This document shows, piece by piece, positions 33,199-41,940 of a stretch of DNA of 64,000 bases (within the stretch, counting starts at the first letter, position 1; each line of letters starts with the position of its first letter). Origin of the DNA: CBDCUF01 sp965222525 (lineage in GTDB: Bacteria > Pseudomonadota > Alphaproteobacteria > Rickettsiales > UBA8987); contig OZ244955.1 of the NCBI GenBank assembly GCA_965222525.1, positions 434,001 through 498,000 on the forward strand, read 5' to 3'. Position numbers and translations under genes: made by a program. The notes under the pieces were generated by a model. That model was not told the DNA's origin. It did not search any database and saw only the letters and a program-made list of their open reading frames with translations.

Positions 33199-34248
33199 AT
33201 GAAGGAATCAATTAAAACAGTTATTGTCGGAGCCAGCGGTTATACCGGTGCGGAACTGGTACGGTTGCTGTATGCGCATCCATATGCGGAAATTACTGCG
33301 CTGGTGGCAGATAGCAATGCGGGTAAGGCTGTGGGGGAGATATATCCGCATTTATCCGTGTCGGGCTTGCCTGCGCTGGTAAAGCTGGATGAGGTGGATT
33401 TCAGTAGCGTGGATGTTGTGTTTGGCTGCCTGCCACATGGCACTTCGCAGGAGATTATATCTTCCCTTGTCGCAAAATATTCACACCTGAAAATCATTGA
33501 TTTATCTGCTGATTTCCGGTTGCGTGATATTGCCTTGTACAAGGAATGGTATGGTGAGCATCAGGCCCCTGAATTGCAGGAGGATGCTGTATATGGGCTG
33601 AGCGAAATATACAGGGAGCAGATAAGACAGGCAAGGCTTGTTGCATGTCCCGGCTGTTATCCGACTGCTGCATTATTGCCGCTTATACCTCTGCTTAAGG
33701 AAGGGCTGGTTAGGAAAGATAGTATAATTATCGATTCCAAGTCAGGCATTACCGGTGCGGGCAGGTCGGCTAAAGCAGGTAACCTGTTTGCCGAGGTGAA
33801 TGAGAATGTAAAGCCGTATGGCCTTGCCGGCCACAGGCATGTGGCAGAGATGGAGCAGGAGCTTGCGGTTGCTTCCGGTGAAGATTTACGGGTGATTTTC
33901 ACTCCGCAGGTAGTACCGGTCAATCGGGGGATTTTATCTACCATATATGTGGAGCCTGCCGGGGATAGTAAGGCTGGTGACTTGCAGGAGGCTTTATCAA
34001 AGCAATATAAGGATGAGCCGTTTGTGCATATTATCGATAGCGGTCATGTGCCGACAATGCGGGATGTATATAGTACAAACCATAATCATATAGCGGTATT
34101 TCCCGGCAGGAACCCGAAGCAGGCGGTTATAGTTTCAGCAATAGACAATCTCACCAAGGGAGCATCCGGACAGGCGGTACAGAATATGAACCTTATGTTC
34201 GGTTTCCCCGAAATAACAGGACTGGAATCCGGTGCGGTGTTTCCTTGA
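33199..34248 (+). CDS. argC: N-acetyl-gamma-glutamyl-phosphate reductase
   Basis: NADPH-dependent third step of arginine synthesis. The ATG at 33199 is preferred over a TTG at 33193; 349 residues. VIVGASGYTGAELVRLL is the nucleotide-binding start, and the catalytic cysteine lies in LVACPGCYPTAALLPLIPL (about 150). SKSGITGAGRSAK and HRHVAEMEQEL are characteristic of the long ArgC form. The C-terminus NLTKGASGQAVQNMNLMFGFPE is canonical. No other arg genes are close. Confidence 0.95.
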   Translation: MKESIKTVIVGASGYTGAELVRLLYAHPYAEITALVADSNAGKAVGEIYPHLSVSGLPALVKLDEVDFSSVDVVFGCLPHGTSQEIISSLVAKYSHLKIIDLSADFRLRDIALYKEWYGEHQAPELQEDAVYGLSEIYREQIRQARLVACPGCYPTAALLPLIPLLKEGLVRKDSIIIDSKSGITGAGRSAKAGNLFAEVNENVKPYGLAGHRHVAEMEQELAVASGEDLRVIFTPQVVPVNRGILSTIYVEPAGDSKAGDLQEALSKQYKDEPFVHIIDSGHVPTMRDVYSTNHNHIAVFPGRNPKQAVIVSAIDNLTKGASGQAVQNMNLMFGFPEITGLESGAVFP

Positions 34249-34279
34249 TGTAATTACAATACACTGATATAATATAGCT

Positions 34280-34504
34280 ATGACCACTAATAAACAGGAA
34301 TTCTCCAGCCATGCTGATCCGGCCTTGCTGGATGCCATAAGAAAGTTGGCAAAGGAGAGCAATCGACCATTTCAATCCGTCCTGGAAGATGCAATGCGGG
34401 TTTATCTGGAATTGCAAACAAATGTTCCTCGTGAGGAAGTAATGGAACATTTGCACGACAGTATAAAAAAGAATTATACTCTTGGTAAATTGCTGGCTCA
34501 ATAA
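34280..34504 (+). CDS. Antitoxin of a Doc-type toxin-antitoxin pair
   Basis: A 74-residue protein. DPALLDAIRKLAKESNRPFQSVLEDAMRVYLE looks like a ribbon-helix-helix DNA-binding domain, and the C-terminal part (VPREEVMEHLHDSIKKNY) would bind and neutralise the toxin. It is not an obvious Phd (YefM-like) fold, so the pairing differs from the classic Phd-Doc. It starts 31 bp after argC; the toxin gene follows after 2 bp, and the pair is likely autoregulated. Confidence 0.75.
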   Translation: MTTNKQEFSSHADPALLDAIRKLAKESNRPFQSVLEDAMRVYLELQTNVPREEVMEHLHDSIKKNYTLGKLLAQ

Positions 34505-34506
34505 TA

Positions 34507-34878
34507 ATGGATTACCCTACTTTTGGTGAGGTTCTGGAGATACATCGGGTTTTGTTAGAGGAATTTGGTGGAACTGACGGCATGCGTGATAATGGAGGGC
34601 TGGAATCTGCACTTATGCGTCCCCGGCTTGGGTATTACAGCAGTATAATTGAGGAGGCTGCTGCGTTAATGGAAAGCCTGGCAATAAACCACCCATTTGT
34701 GGACGGTAATAAACGCGTGGCATTTTTTACAACGGATGTGTTTCTGCGCATGAACGGCTATTATATGGACTGTGACGGGAAAGAGGCATATAGCTATTTT
34801 ATGCACTTATTCAAAACCGATAGCTTCCGTTTCAGCCAACTGGTTGAGTGGTTGGAGAATAATATGAAAAGCATGTAG
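34507..34878 (+). CDS. doc: Doc-family (death on curing) toxin
   Basis: A 123-residue Fic/Doc-fold protein. The catalytic signature is HPFVDGNKRVAFF (about residues 60-72), the Doc variant of the Fic motif; Doc phosphorylates EF-Tu in phage P1. The N-terminal EIHRVLLEEFGGTDGMRDNGGLESAL is typical. The full motif suggests an active toxin. It is a chromosomal copy next to argC with no phage or plasmid genes around it. Confidence 0.92.
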   Translation: MDYPTFGEVLEIHRVLLEEFGGTDGMRDNGGLESALMRPRLGYYSSIIEEAAALMESLAINHPFVDGNKRVAFFTTDVFLRMNGYYMDCDGKEAYSYFMHLFKTDSFRFSQLVEWLENNMKSM

Positions 34879-34880
34879 GA

Positions 34881-35162
34881 TTACCAGGCGGCAGGTCTGG
34901 GTTTTATACCATATTTGCGGCGGACTTCTGCCTGTACCTCTTCGGGGGGAAGCTCGCCGGGGCCGTAGGTGATTATGCGGCCATAGGAGAGAAAATCAGG
35001 CTTGTGGCCAGCTTTGGCATCATGGCGTAGTTTCTGGATACCTTCCTTGTTTGCCAATATATAGACGTAGAACTTGTCACCATCCCGGGTAACGCCCCCG
35101 CTTAACACCACACCATCATGGTCCTCAAGCAGAACTGCCTCGGAATGTGTCAGGTTTTCCAT
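34881..35162 (-). CDS. Uncharacterised small protein
   Basis: A 93-residue soluble protein with no recognised motif. KFYVYILANKEGIQKLRHDAKAGHKPDFLSYGRIITYGPGELPPEEVQAEVRRKYG reads like a compact alpha/beta fold with a Pro-rich tail. It is convergent with doc (2 bp gap). Open frame, normal codon use and conserved-looking composition support a real gene. Confidence 0.6.
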   Translation of the reverse strand: MENLTHSEAVLLEDHDGVVLSGGVTRDGDKFYVYILANKEGIQKLRHDAKAGHKPDFLSYGRIITYGPGELPPEEVQAEVRRKYGIKPRPAAW

Positions 35163-35198
35163 TTTTTATGTAAAGAGGGAAAAGACTAGCTGAGGCGA

Positions 35199-35378
35199 CT
35201 ATATAGACAAGCCGTTTTGCTGTTGCAGCAACCCTTTAGACGCCATATCCAGTGTATGAACGCCGGCTTCCATTTGCTGGCCAAATTTTTCCGCAATATT
35301 ACCGAATTGCTTCTGGAAGCCGGCTTCCTGCCTTGCAAATTCCTTTTCAGTAGTAGCTACTTTAATTTCCGGTGCCAT
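35199..35378 (-). CDS. Small hypothetical protein, 59 residues
   Basis: The start is chosen at the ATG at 35378 because aaggag lies at the right distance; the longer frame begins upstream without a ribosome-binding site. Charged and glutamine-rich, predicted helical (EKEFARQEAGFQKQFGNIAEKFGQQMEAG). No family recognised. It lies 36 bp upstream of the 93-residue gene on the same strand. Confidence 0.55.
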   Translation of the reverse strand: MAPEIKVATTEKEFARQEAGFQKQFGNIAEKFGQQMEAGVHTLDMASKGLLQQQNGLSI

Positions 35379-35489
35379 AATAAACTCCTTGTTCCCAGTT
35401 AAAACCAATAACTTTTATCATAATACACCAGCATATAATATAAATCACCATTATTTTTATTAAGAAACTGTAACAATAAACAACAGCGC

Positions 35490-36965
35490 TTAACTATTCA
35501 TAGTCTCGAAGAACTCGGCGTTGGATTTGGTGGATTTCATCTTCCCAAGCAGGAATTCCATCGCATCTATCGTGCTCATCGGGGAGAGAATCTTGCGCAG
35601 AATCCAGATTTTCTGCATCTCGCCCTCACCGTAAAGCGCCTCTTCATGGCGTGTACCGGATTTGGTAATATCAATCGCAGGGAACACCCGTTTATCGGAA
35701 AGCTTGCGGTCAAGGACTATCTCGCAGTTACCCGTCCCCTTGAATTCCTCGAAAATCACCTCATCCATACGTGAGCCGGTATCTATCAGCGCAGTGGCGA
35801 TAATCGTAAGAGAGCCGCCATTTTCTATATTCCGCGCCGCGCCGAAAAACCGCTTCGGACGTTGTAATGCATTGGCATCGACACCGCCGGTCAGCACCTT
35901 GCCGGATGACGGTACAACCGCATTATAAGCCCGCGCTAGCCTGGTTATCGAATCCAGCAGGATTACCACATCCTTGCCGCTCTCCACCAGCCTGCGTGCT
36001 TTTTCTATCAGCATATCGGCAAGCTGGACATGGCGGGTAGCCGGTTCGTCAAAGGTAGAGCTGACAACCTCGCCCTTAACCGAACGGTCCATATCGGTAA
36101 CCTCCTCCGGCCGCTCATCAATAAGCAATACCATCAACGTAACTTCCGGATGATTCTCCTCAATCGATTTGGCTATAGTCTGCAGCAGAATCGTTTTACC
36201 TGTACGGGGAGGTGCAACAATAAGCGCACGCTGCCCTTTACCGATCGGGTCGATAAGGTCTATAACCCTGGCGCTGTTGGAATTCTTCGCCTTCGGGTCG
36301 GCAAGCTCCATATTCAGCCGCTCCTCGGGATATAATGGAGTCAGGTTGTCGAAGTTGATCTTGCGCCTTCTATCTTCAACCGAAGTGCCGTTGACATGCA
36401 AAACCTTGGTGAGAGCGAAATAGCGCTCGGAGCTTTTCGGCGGACGTACCTCGCCTTCAACCGTATCCCCGGTACGCAGGCTGAAACGGCGAATCTGGCT
36501 CGGCGAAATATAAATATCGTCAGGCCCGGCGCGGTAATTGGATTCCGGCGAGCGCAGAAAACCAAACCCGTCCGACAAGGTTTCCAGCACACCATCCGAT
36601 ACGATAGTACCATCAACCCTGGCCATCCGCCGCAGCAAAGCAAATACCAGATCCTGCTTGAGCATCGAATTGGGGTTCTCTATACCCGCCTCAACCGCAA
36701 GCTCCATAAGCTCTTCAACGGTTTTCTTCTTCAGCTCACGTACATACAGAGTGCCCTCGCTACCGCCTTCGGAGGGGGTAAAGTCAAACTCTTCTTCTTC
36801 GTTATAATCTCGACCATTGTTATAGCTATTGCGTGGGCGACCGCGGCCACGATTACCATTGGTTTCACGGGTGGTGCGTCTTCTGGTTGTACGGCGTTCA
36901 CCGCGCTCGGAACGTGAATAGGACTCGTTTGATGCGCTCTCCGCATCATCATTTTTTCTAGGCAT
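35490..36965 (-). CDS. rho: Transcription termination factor Rho
   Basis: A 491-residue hexameric RNA helicase that terminates transcription. The N-terminal 70 residues are an Arg/Asn/Ser-rich, disordered extension not in E. coli Rho. Then come the Rho-N helical domain (LKKKTVEELMELAVEAGIEN), the cold-shock-like RNA-binding domain (LETLSDGFGFLRSPESNY), and the ATPase with Walker A VAPPRTGKTILLQ, Walker B VVILLDSITRLARAYN and Q-loop region. About 250 bp upstream hold no gene; a small hairpin (TTCATT/AATGAA) is near 37010-37030. Confidence 0.96.
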   Translation of the reverse strand: MPRKNDDAESASNESYSRSERGERRTTRRRTTRETNGNRGRGRPRNSYNNGRDYNEEEEFDFTPSEGGSEGTLYVRELKKKTVEELMELAVEAGIENPNSMLKQDLVFALLRRMARVDGTIVSDGVLETLSDGFGFLRSPESNYRAGPDDIYISPSQIRRFSLRTGDTVEGEVRPPKSSERYFALTKVLHVNGTSVEDRRRKINFDNLTPLYPEERLNMELADPKAKNSNSARVIDLIDPIGKGQRALIVAPPRTGKTILLQTIAKSIEENHPEVTLMVLLIDERPEEVTDMDRSVKGEVVSSTFDEPATRHVQLADMLIEKARRLVESGKDVVILLDSITRLARAYNAVVPSSGKVLTGGVDANALQRPKRFFGAARNIENGGSLTIIATALIDTGSRMDEVIFEEFKGTGNCEIVLDRKLSDKRVFPAIDITKSGTRHEEALYGEGEMQKIWILRKILSPMSTIDAMEFLLGKMKSTKSNAEFFETMNS

Positions 36966-37214
36966 AATAATTTACTGGTTGAAAGGTTGAAATAATAGAC
37001 AAATGGTTAAAGATTCATTCTTAATGAATTGATTTGCAAGAATAAATATGCTCTTGAAGATATCAAGGGATTCGGACTAACCGGACAGGGCAACATAGCC
37101 TATATTAAGCTTCATTATGTGTGAAGTGAAATTTAGGATAAATCCAAGAACCGCGCCTAAAATGCGCTACTGATAAAGCCAGTATAGCAAAGCATTTTCA
37201 TACTGTCAAACAGT

Positions 37215-37373
37215 TTATTGCGTTTTATTGCCAGTTTTATCGGTATTTTGTGCGGTTTGACCGGTGTTCTGTGGTGATTCTACCACAGATTTCCGGCGTT
37301 TCAGATTCTCCCGCAATGCCAGCTCTAATTTTTGTTGTTTCTGGTTTAAAGTATTAAAATTTTTTGTCACCAT
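37215..37373 (-). CDS. Small hypothetical protein, 52 residues
   Basis: Start placed at the ATG for MVTKNFNTLNQKQQKLELALRENLKRRK; an upstream in-frame start would add 17 unlikely residues. The N-terminal half is a basic amphipathic helix and the C-terminal half is a Thr/Gln/Asn/Lys-rich tail. Tiny proteins of this sort (LREN/DNLKRRK) are found in many alphaproteobacteria. Function unknown. Confidence 0.5.
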   Translation of the reverse strand: MVTKNFNTLNQKQQKLELALRENLKRRKSVVESPQNTGQTAQNTDKTGNKTQ

Positions 37374-37537
37374 GAATATTGCCCACCTAATGTTACAGTC
37401 GATTAATATAGGCCGTACCAACATTCATACATTTTATTATCAACTATATAATATGCTATAGTCATTTTGACAGGATAATAAATGTTGGTTGATTAGACAT
37501 AACAGCAGGCTTATAATGACACTTAGCCACTAAACAA

Positions 37538-38479
37538 ATGCAAGAACATAGTAAAATACTGGTTACAGGTGCTTCGGGGATGGTGGGGAGTGCTTTGGTG
37601 CGGCTACTTGGGCGTGAGAGCTATACGCAATTGCTAATCCCGACCAGTGCTGAGTTGGATTTACGCAACCAGCAACAAACCGAAGAATATTTTGCCACTT
37701 ACAAGCCCGAATATGTATTTCATCTGGCTGCAAGAGTTGGCGGGATACACGCCAATAACACCCATCCGGCGCAGTTTATCTATGACAACACCCAGATGCA
37801 CAGCAATGTAATTCATGCTGCATATAAGTATGGGATAAAAAAGCTGTTATTCTCAGGCTCGGCCTGTACTTATCCCAAACTTGCCCCGCAACCTATAAAA
37901 GAGTCAGAGTTCCTAAACGGCCGGATTGAGCCAACCAACATCGCATATGCGGCGGCCAAGATTAACGGTATTGTTATGGCGCAGTCATATGCACGTGAAT
38001 ATGGGCTGAATGTGGTGATTCCGATGCCTACCAACGCTTACGGAATCGGTGATAATTTCGACCCCAACGCATCCCATGTAATCCCGGCATTGATGAAGCG
38101 GTTCCATGAGGCGAAGATTCAGGGAGCAGCAAAGGTGGAAATATGGGGCACCGGCAAGCCTTTGCGTGAATTTATCTATGTTGATGATTTTGCCGATGGG
38201 TTGTTGTTTTTGATGCGGAATTATAATAGCGAGGAGATTATCAATCTTGGCACCATGCAGGAAATCAGTATTGGAGAGCTGGCAGAAAAAATAGCGGAAA
38301 CAGTGGGGCATAACGGCAAAATCACTATGGATAGCAGCAAGCCGGACGGTGCACCACGTAAATGCCTGGATTCGACCAGATTACAGGAAATGGGATGGCA
38401 ACCGCAGATTTCCTTATCCGAAGGGCTGAAGCGTATGTATGAGCATCATTTTTCTACGGAGGGTGCAGAAGCGGCTTAA
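37538..38479 (+). CDS. fcl: GDP-L-fucose synthase
   Basis: A 313-residue extended SDR enzyme that epimerises and reduces GDP-4-keto-6-deoxymannose to GDP-L-fucose. VTGASGMVGSALVRLL is the nucleotide-binding loop, FHLAARVGGIHANNTHPAQFIYDN is characteristic, SGSACTYPKLAPQPIKE precedes the catalytic region, and NIAYAAAKINGI supplies the YxxxK (YAAAK) pair. No gmd (GDP-mannose dehydratase) lies adjacent, although fcl and gmd are usually neighbours. Confidence 0.94.
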   Translation: MQEHSKILVTGASGMVGSALVRLLGRESYTQLLIPTSAELDLRNQQQTEEYFATYKPEYVFHLAARVGGIHANNTHPAQFIYDNTQMHSNVIHAAYKYGIKKLLFSGSACTYPKLAPQPIKESEFLNGRIEPTNIAYAAAKINGIVMAQSYAREYGLNVVIPMPTNAYGIGDNFDPNASHVIPALMKRFHEAKIQGAAKVEIWGTGKPLREFIYVDDFADGLLFLMRNYNSEEIINLGTMQEISIGELAEKIAETVGHNGKITMDSSKPDGAPRKCLDSTRLQEMGWQPQISLSEGLKRMYEHHFSTEGAEAA

Positions 38480-38485
38480 ACTCTG

Positions 38486-38992
38486 TTATTCCTCCACCAG
38501 CCTGTATTTCACACTCATCTCCCAGTAATCCTCCTGACTGGCGATTTTACGGATTATATCAACAGTATCCTTGTCCAGCTTGTGAATTACCACCCTGTCT
38601 TCGTCAATACGGAAGTTATCATTCTGATAATTACTGATGAAATCGTTCTTTTTATCCTTGCTGTTGCGGTATATTATCAACTCCTTCTCATTGGTGCTAT
38701 ATTTCCATAGCGATTGAAAGCCGTTGTGAGCACGCATCATCAGGAATCTGTGGTCGCCCAGAACCAGCACCTTGCCGATATCATCCCGCTGCGGGCGCTC
38801 GGGATTTCTGGAAAAGCGGTAATGGTCGCCTTCCCTGCTCACGGTCATCAATTCCAGGGTAGACAGGTTTTCCCACTTTCCCTCCAGCAGCAGATCCTCT
38901 GTCTTGCTGTTCCAGTACTCGCCGAAATCCTCCACCTCCACACAGGAAGCGAGTATAAAAACACACAAAATAAATGGTAAAATTCTTTGCAT
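38486..38992 (-). CDS. Putative lipoprotein of unknown function
   Basis: The start at 38992 has aaggagca upstream; 168 residues. MQRILPFILCVFILASC is a lipoprotein signal with the lipobox LASC at about 14-17. The remainder is soluble, with alternating charged and beta-like segments (HRFLMMRAHNGFQSLWKYSTNEKELIIYRN). No domain recognised. Its 3' end abuts fcl (convergent, 6 bp apart). Confidence 0.7.
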   Translation of the reverse strand: MQRILPFILCVFILASCVEVEDFGEYWNSKTEDLLLEGKWENLSTLELMTVSREGDHYRFSRNPERPQRDDIGKVLVLGDHRFLMMRAHNGFQSLWKYSTNEKELIIYRNSKDKKNDFISNYQNDNFRIDEDRVVIHKLDKDTVDIIRKIASQEDYWEMSVKYRLVEE

Positions 38993-39042
38993 ATTGCTCC
39001 TTTGCCTGAGGCCGTCAACTATACAGGACGTTTTGCGAATAA

Positions 39043-40635
39043 TCAAGGTACGCTTTGTGTAGCGGGGCTGGCGGCTATTGCATTTTCGATAAGTGTGATA
39101 GTTTCATCGCGGCCGTAGAGTTCGATGAATGAGCCCATACGTGGCCCCTGCTCCTGCCCGAAAAGTGTTTCATACAAGGCCTTAAACCAGTCGCGCAGAT
39201 TTTCAAAGCCATGTTCCTTACCGGTTGCATATACTGCGCTTTGGAAATCCTCTCCTGAAGCGGATTCGGGAAGGGATTGCAATTTCGCAACCAGTGCTTC
39301 CATTGCTGCTCGCTCTTCTTCGTCGGGGGAGCGGTATTTTTTGGAAGGCTTGACGAAATCTTCATAATAGGAAATTGCATGTTCAACCAGCCTGTCGAGA
39401 TATGGCGAATTTTCAGGGGTTGCATCGGGAGCGTAACGAGTGATGAACCCCCACAAAACCGATTTGTCTTCCGGATTGCATGCACTGGCAAGATTAAGTA
39501 GCAGGCTGAAACTTATCGGGATTTCATGTTCCGGCAGCTGGCCGTTATGTATATGCCATGCCGGGTTTTCATATTGTTTTTCAGTATCTTGCTCCCGTGC
39601 TTTAGTAAGGTGGGTCAGATATTCATCGACATTTTTGGGGATGACATCAAAATATAACCGTTTGGCCTTGCGTGGTGAGTTAAACATAAACAGGGCAAGG
39701 CTTTCCGGCGTTCCATAACGCAGCCAGTCATCAAGTGAAATACCATTTCCCAGTGATTTTGAGATTTTCCGCCCCTGGTCATCCAGAAATAATTCATAGA
39801 AAAACTGCTGTGGCGGCTTGCCGGAAAGTATCTGGCAGATTTTTGAAGACAGTTCCGCAGACGGAATTAAATCCTTGCCATACATTTCATAATCAACATC
39901 AAGAGCAGCCCAGCGCATGCCCCAATCGGCCTTCCACTGTAATTTACATCGCCCACCTGTGACAGGTGTTTCAATCTCTTCGCCATCATCATCTTTATAT
40001 ATAATCGTTCCGCTTTCGATATTATAATTGGTTACAGGCGCTTGTAGCACCTGCCCTGTTTTCTGGCATAAAGGCAGGAACGGGCTGTAGGTTTGCCTGC
40101 GTTCCTCGCCCAGGGTTGGCAATATCAGCTTTGTTATCTTATCATGATTTTTCAGAACTTTTTGAAGCGTGCTATCAAACATTCCGGTGGTGTAACACTC
40201 AGTGGCAGACTCGAATTCATAATCAAAACCATATCCGTCGAGAAAAGCCTTCAAGCGGCTGTTCATATGTGCGCCGAAGCTGTCATGGGTTTCAAACGGG
40301 TCGGGAATTGAAGTAAGCGGCTTGCCCAGATGTTCCTGCACCATCTCACGATTCGGTATGTTTTCCGGCACTTTGCGCAACCCGTCCATATCGTCGGAAA
40401 AGGCAAAAAGCCTGGTCGGAATATCGCTGATACGCTCGAAAGCCTGACGCACCATGGTTGTACGGAAAACCTCGCCGAAAGTTCCGATATGCGGCAGACC
40501 GGAAGGCCCATATCCGGTTTCAAACAAAATATACCCCTTATCAGGAGGAGATTTGCTATATCGTTCCGCTAAGGCTACAGCCTCCTTGAAAGCCCATACT
40601 GATATATTCTGTGCTATGTCAGGACTGATTTTCAT
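39043..40635 (-). CDS. lysS: Lysyl-tRNA synthetase, class I
   Basis: Charges tRNA-Lys. The 530-residue length and the class I HIGH-like GPSGLPHIGTFGE (about 44-56) and KMSKS-like RKISKSLGNG (about 290) identify the archaeal-type class I enzyme, found in some alphaproteobacteria including Rickettsia, instead of the common class II LysS. The start overlaps the end of folB by 17 bp, so the three genes folM-folB-lysS are probably co-transcribed. Confidence 0.95.
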   Translation of the reverse strand: MKISPDIAQNISVWAFKEAVALAERYSKSPPDKGYILFETGYGPSGLPHIGTFGEVFRTTMVRQAFERISDIPTRLFAFSDDMDGLRKVPENIPNREMVQEHLGKPLTSIPDPFETHDSFGAHMNSRLKAFLDGYGFDYEFESATECYTTGMFDSTLQKVLKNHDKITKLILPTLGEERRQTYSPFLPLCQKTGQVLQAPVTNYNIESGTIIYKDDDGEEIETPVTGGRCKLQWKADWGMRWAALDVDYEMYGKDLIPSAELSSKICQILSGKPPQQFFYELFLDDQGRKISKSLGNGISLDDWLRYGTPESLALFMFNSPRKAKRLYFDVIPKNVDEYLTHLTKAREQDTEKQYENPAWHIHNGQLPEHEIPISFSLLLNLASACNPEDKSVLWGFITRYAPDATPENSPYLDRLVEHAISYYEDFVKPSKKYRSPDEEERAAMEALVAKLQSLPESASGEDFQSAVYATGKEHGFENLRDWFKALYETLFGQEQGPRMGSFIELYGRDETITLIENAIAASPATQSVP

Positions 40636-40999
40636 TATGTTTTTTCCTAGGACGCCTTCTACTATCCGTTACGGAAGCGGCATCAGCCAGCTCTATCATG
40701 GGCTCTACCTTATCCACCTCTACCCGCGCATAATTCACCAGCTCATTTTCCATGATAATATCAAGGATAAAGCTCACCAGTTTCTCCAGCAGCTCAAAGT
40801 TAGTCTTTTCAATACCCTCCAGGATTTTCTTGCTGATCGTAAAATAATCCACCGCATCGGCAATTTTGTCATTTTCTACTGCTTTTTCAGCATCATACTG
40901 AATTTTTATATTGATGACCAAAGGTTGCTTCTTGTGCTGCTCCCACTTGTAAACACCAATAACCGCGTCGGTGCGCAGATTTTTTATCCTGATAATCAT
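40619..40999 (-). CDS. folB: Dihydroneopterin aldolase
   Basis: A 126-residue folate-pathway enzyme converting dihydroneopterin to 6-hydroxymethyl-dihydropterin. LRTDAVIGVYKWEQHKKQPLVINIKIQYD has the family start, and YFTISKKILEGIEKTNFELLEKLVSFI the second half with the conserved glutamates. The ATG at 40999 overlaps the upstream reductase stop by 4 bp (ATGA). Confidence 0.92.
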   Translation of the reverse strand: MIIRIKNLRTDAVIGVYKWEQHKKQPLVINIKIQYDAEKAVENDKIADAVDYFTISKKILEGIEKTNFELLEKLVSFILDIIMENELVNYARVEVDKVEPMIELADAASVTDSRRRPRKKHNENQS

Positions 41000-41730
41000 A
41001 ATAAATTTTCTCCTCCGTCAACAAACAAGGTTTGCCCGGTTACATTACGGGAGCGCAACAACCATTGTAAATTAGATGTTATATCATCAAGCGACGATAT
41101 TTGCTTTAATGGCAATTTTTCCCGCCTGCTTTCCACATAACCCTCCGGAATGTCCTGTGACAGCTCAGTTGCGCCAATTGCCAGCGCATTAACCTTTATA
41201 TCCGGCCCCAAATCCCGTGCCGCCATACGAGTAAACTCATATAACGCTTTTTTCGACAGTAAATAAGCAAAATATCTATTTCCGACCTTTGTTATATTGG
41301 TGTCCAATATATTGATAATCTGTCCTTTTTTGCAAGTGGTGGCAAAATCCTGTGTCAAGAAAAACGGCGCCCTGAAATTTATATTGATATGCCGGTCAAA
41401 AATATCCTCATCCGTCTGTCTAAAACCTGCCCGCTCAAATATAGAAGCATTATTTATCAACAGGTTAATGTTTGAAAATTGTTCATAAACCCTGCCAATT
41501 AATCCTCGCATTTTCCCATTGTCATTCAAATCACACTGAAACACCTCACATTTCTGTCCTAACCCCTTTATAGTTTTAGCAGTTTGTTCCGCTTCGGCTA
41601 CAGATGAGTTAAAATGTAGCGCTATGTCATATCCGGCCTCCGCCAGGGCAATCGCAACCGCACGCCCAATACGAACCGCACCTCCGGTAACCAGTGCAGC
41701 CCCCCTAAAATCTTCCCCCAAACCAGCCAT
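40996..41730 (-). CDS. folM: SDR pteridine reductase-like protein (FolM-type)
   Basis: A 244-residue short-chain dehydrogenase. The N-terminal GAALVTGGAVRIGRAVAIALAEAGYDIALH has a TGGAxRIG loop with an NADP-type HFNSS, the style of FolM/PTR1 pteridine reductases. Catalytic residues are in NILDTN (Ser replaced by Asp, as in PTR1-type enzymes) and YLLSKKALYEF. The C-terminus is VTGQTLFVDGG. Being the first gene of folM-folB-lysS supports a dihydrofolate- or dihydromonapterin-reducing role. Confidence 0.82.
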   Translation of the reverse strand: MAGLGEDFRGAALVTGGAVRIGRAVAIALAEAGYDIALHFNSSVAEAEQTAKTIKGLGQKCEVFQCDLNDNGKMRGLIGRVYEQFSNINLLINNASIFERAGFRQTDEDIFDRHININFRAPFFLTQDFATTCKKGQIINILDTNITKVGNRYFAYLLSKKALYEFTRMAARDLGPDIKVNALAIGATELSQDIPEGYVESRREKLPLKQISSLDDITSNLQWLLRSRNVTGQTLFVDGGENLL

Positions 41731-41841
41731 AAAAAGGCTGTATATTAAGGATTTCCCGCTATGTAAAGCCTCGATTCACTGGCAATTTGAACTTTCTTGT
41801 GTTATTGGTTATAATGATGTACGTGGGCATATTCCCCCACC

Positions 41842-41930
41842 AGAAATTCGGGAAGCAATCCTCCTACGCTAAAGCTACGGAGGATATGGCTTCCTCGAAT
41901 TTCTTGCCTCCCCCGCAAGCGGGGGAGGAG
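41842..41930. repeat. Double hairpin cluster in the mreC leader
   Basis: The outer arms AGAAATTCGGGAAGC / GCTTCCTCGAATTTCT enclose ATCCTCC/GGAGGAT with an inner GCT/AGC dyad. A second hairpin, CCTCCCCCG / CGGGGGAGG around a CAAG tetraloop (41907-41928), comes next. The 3' arm contains the GGAGG that serves mreC (ATG at 41941), so the hairpin can mask the ribosome-binding site. A relative of the first stem, tcctccgaagctttagcgaagga, lies at 55738-55760. Confidence 0.65.
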
Positions 41931-41940
41931 CAATAAAGCA

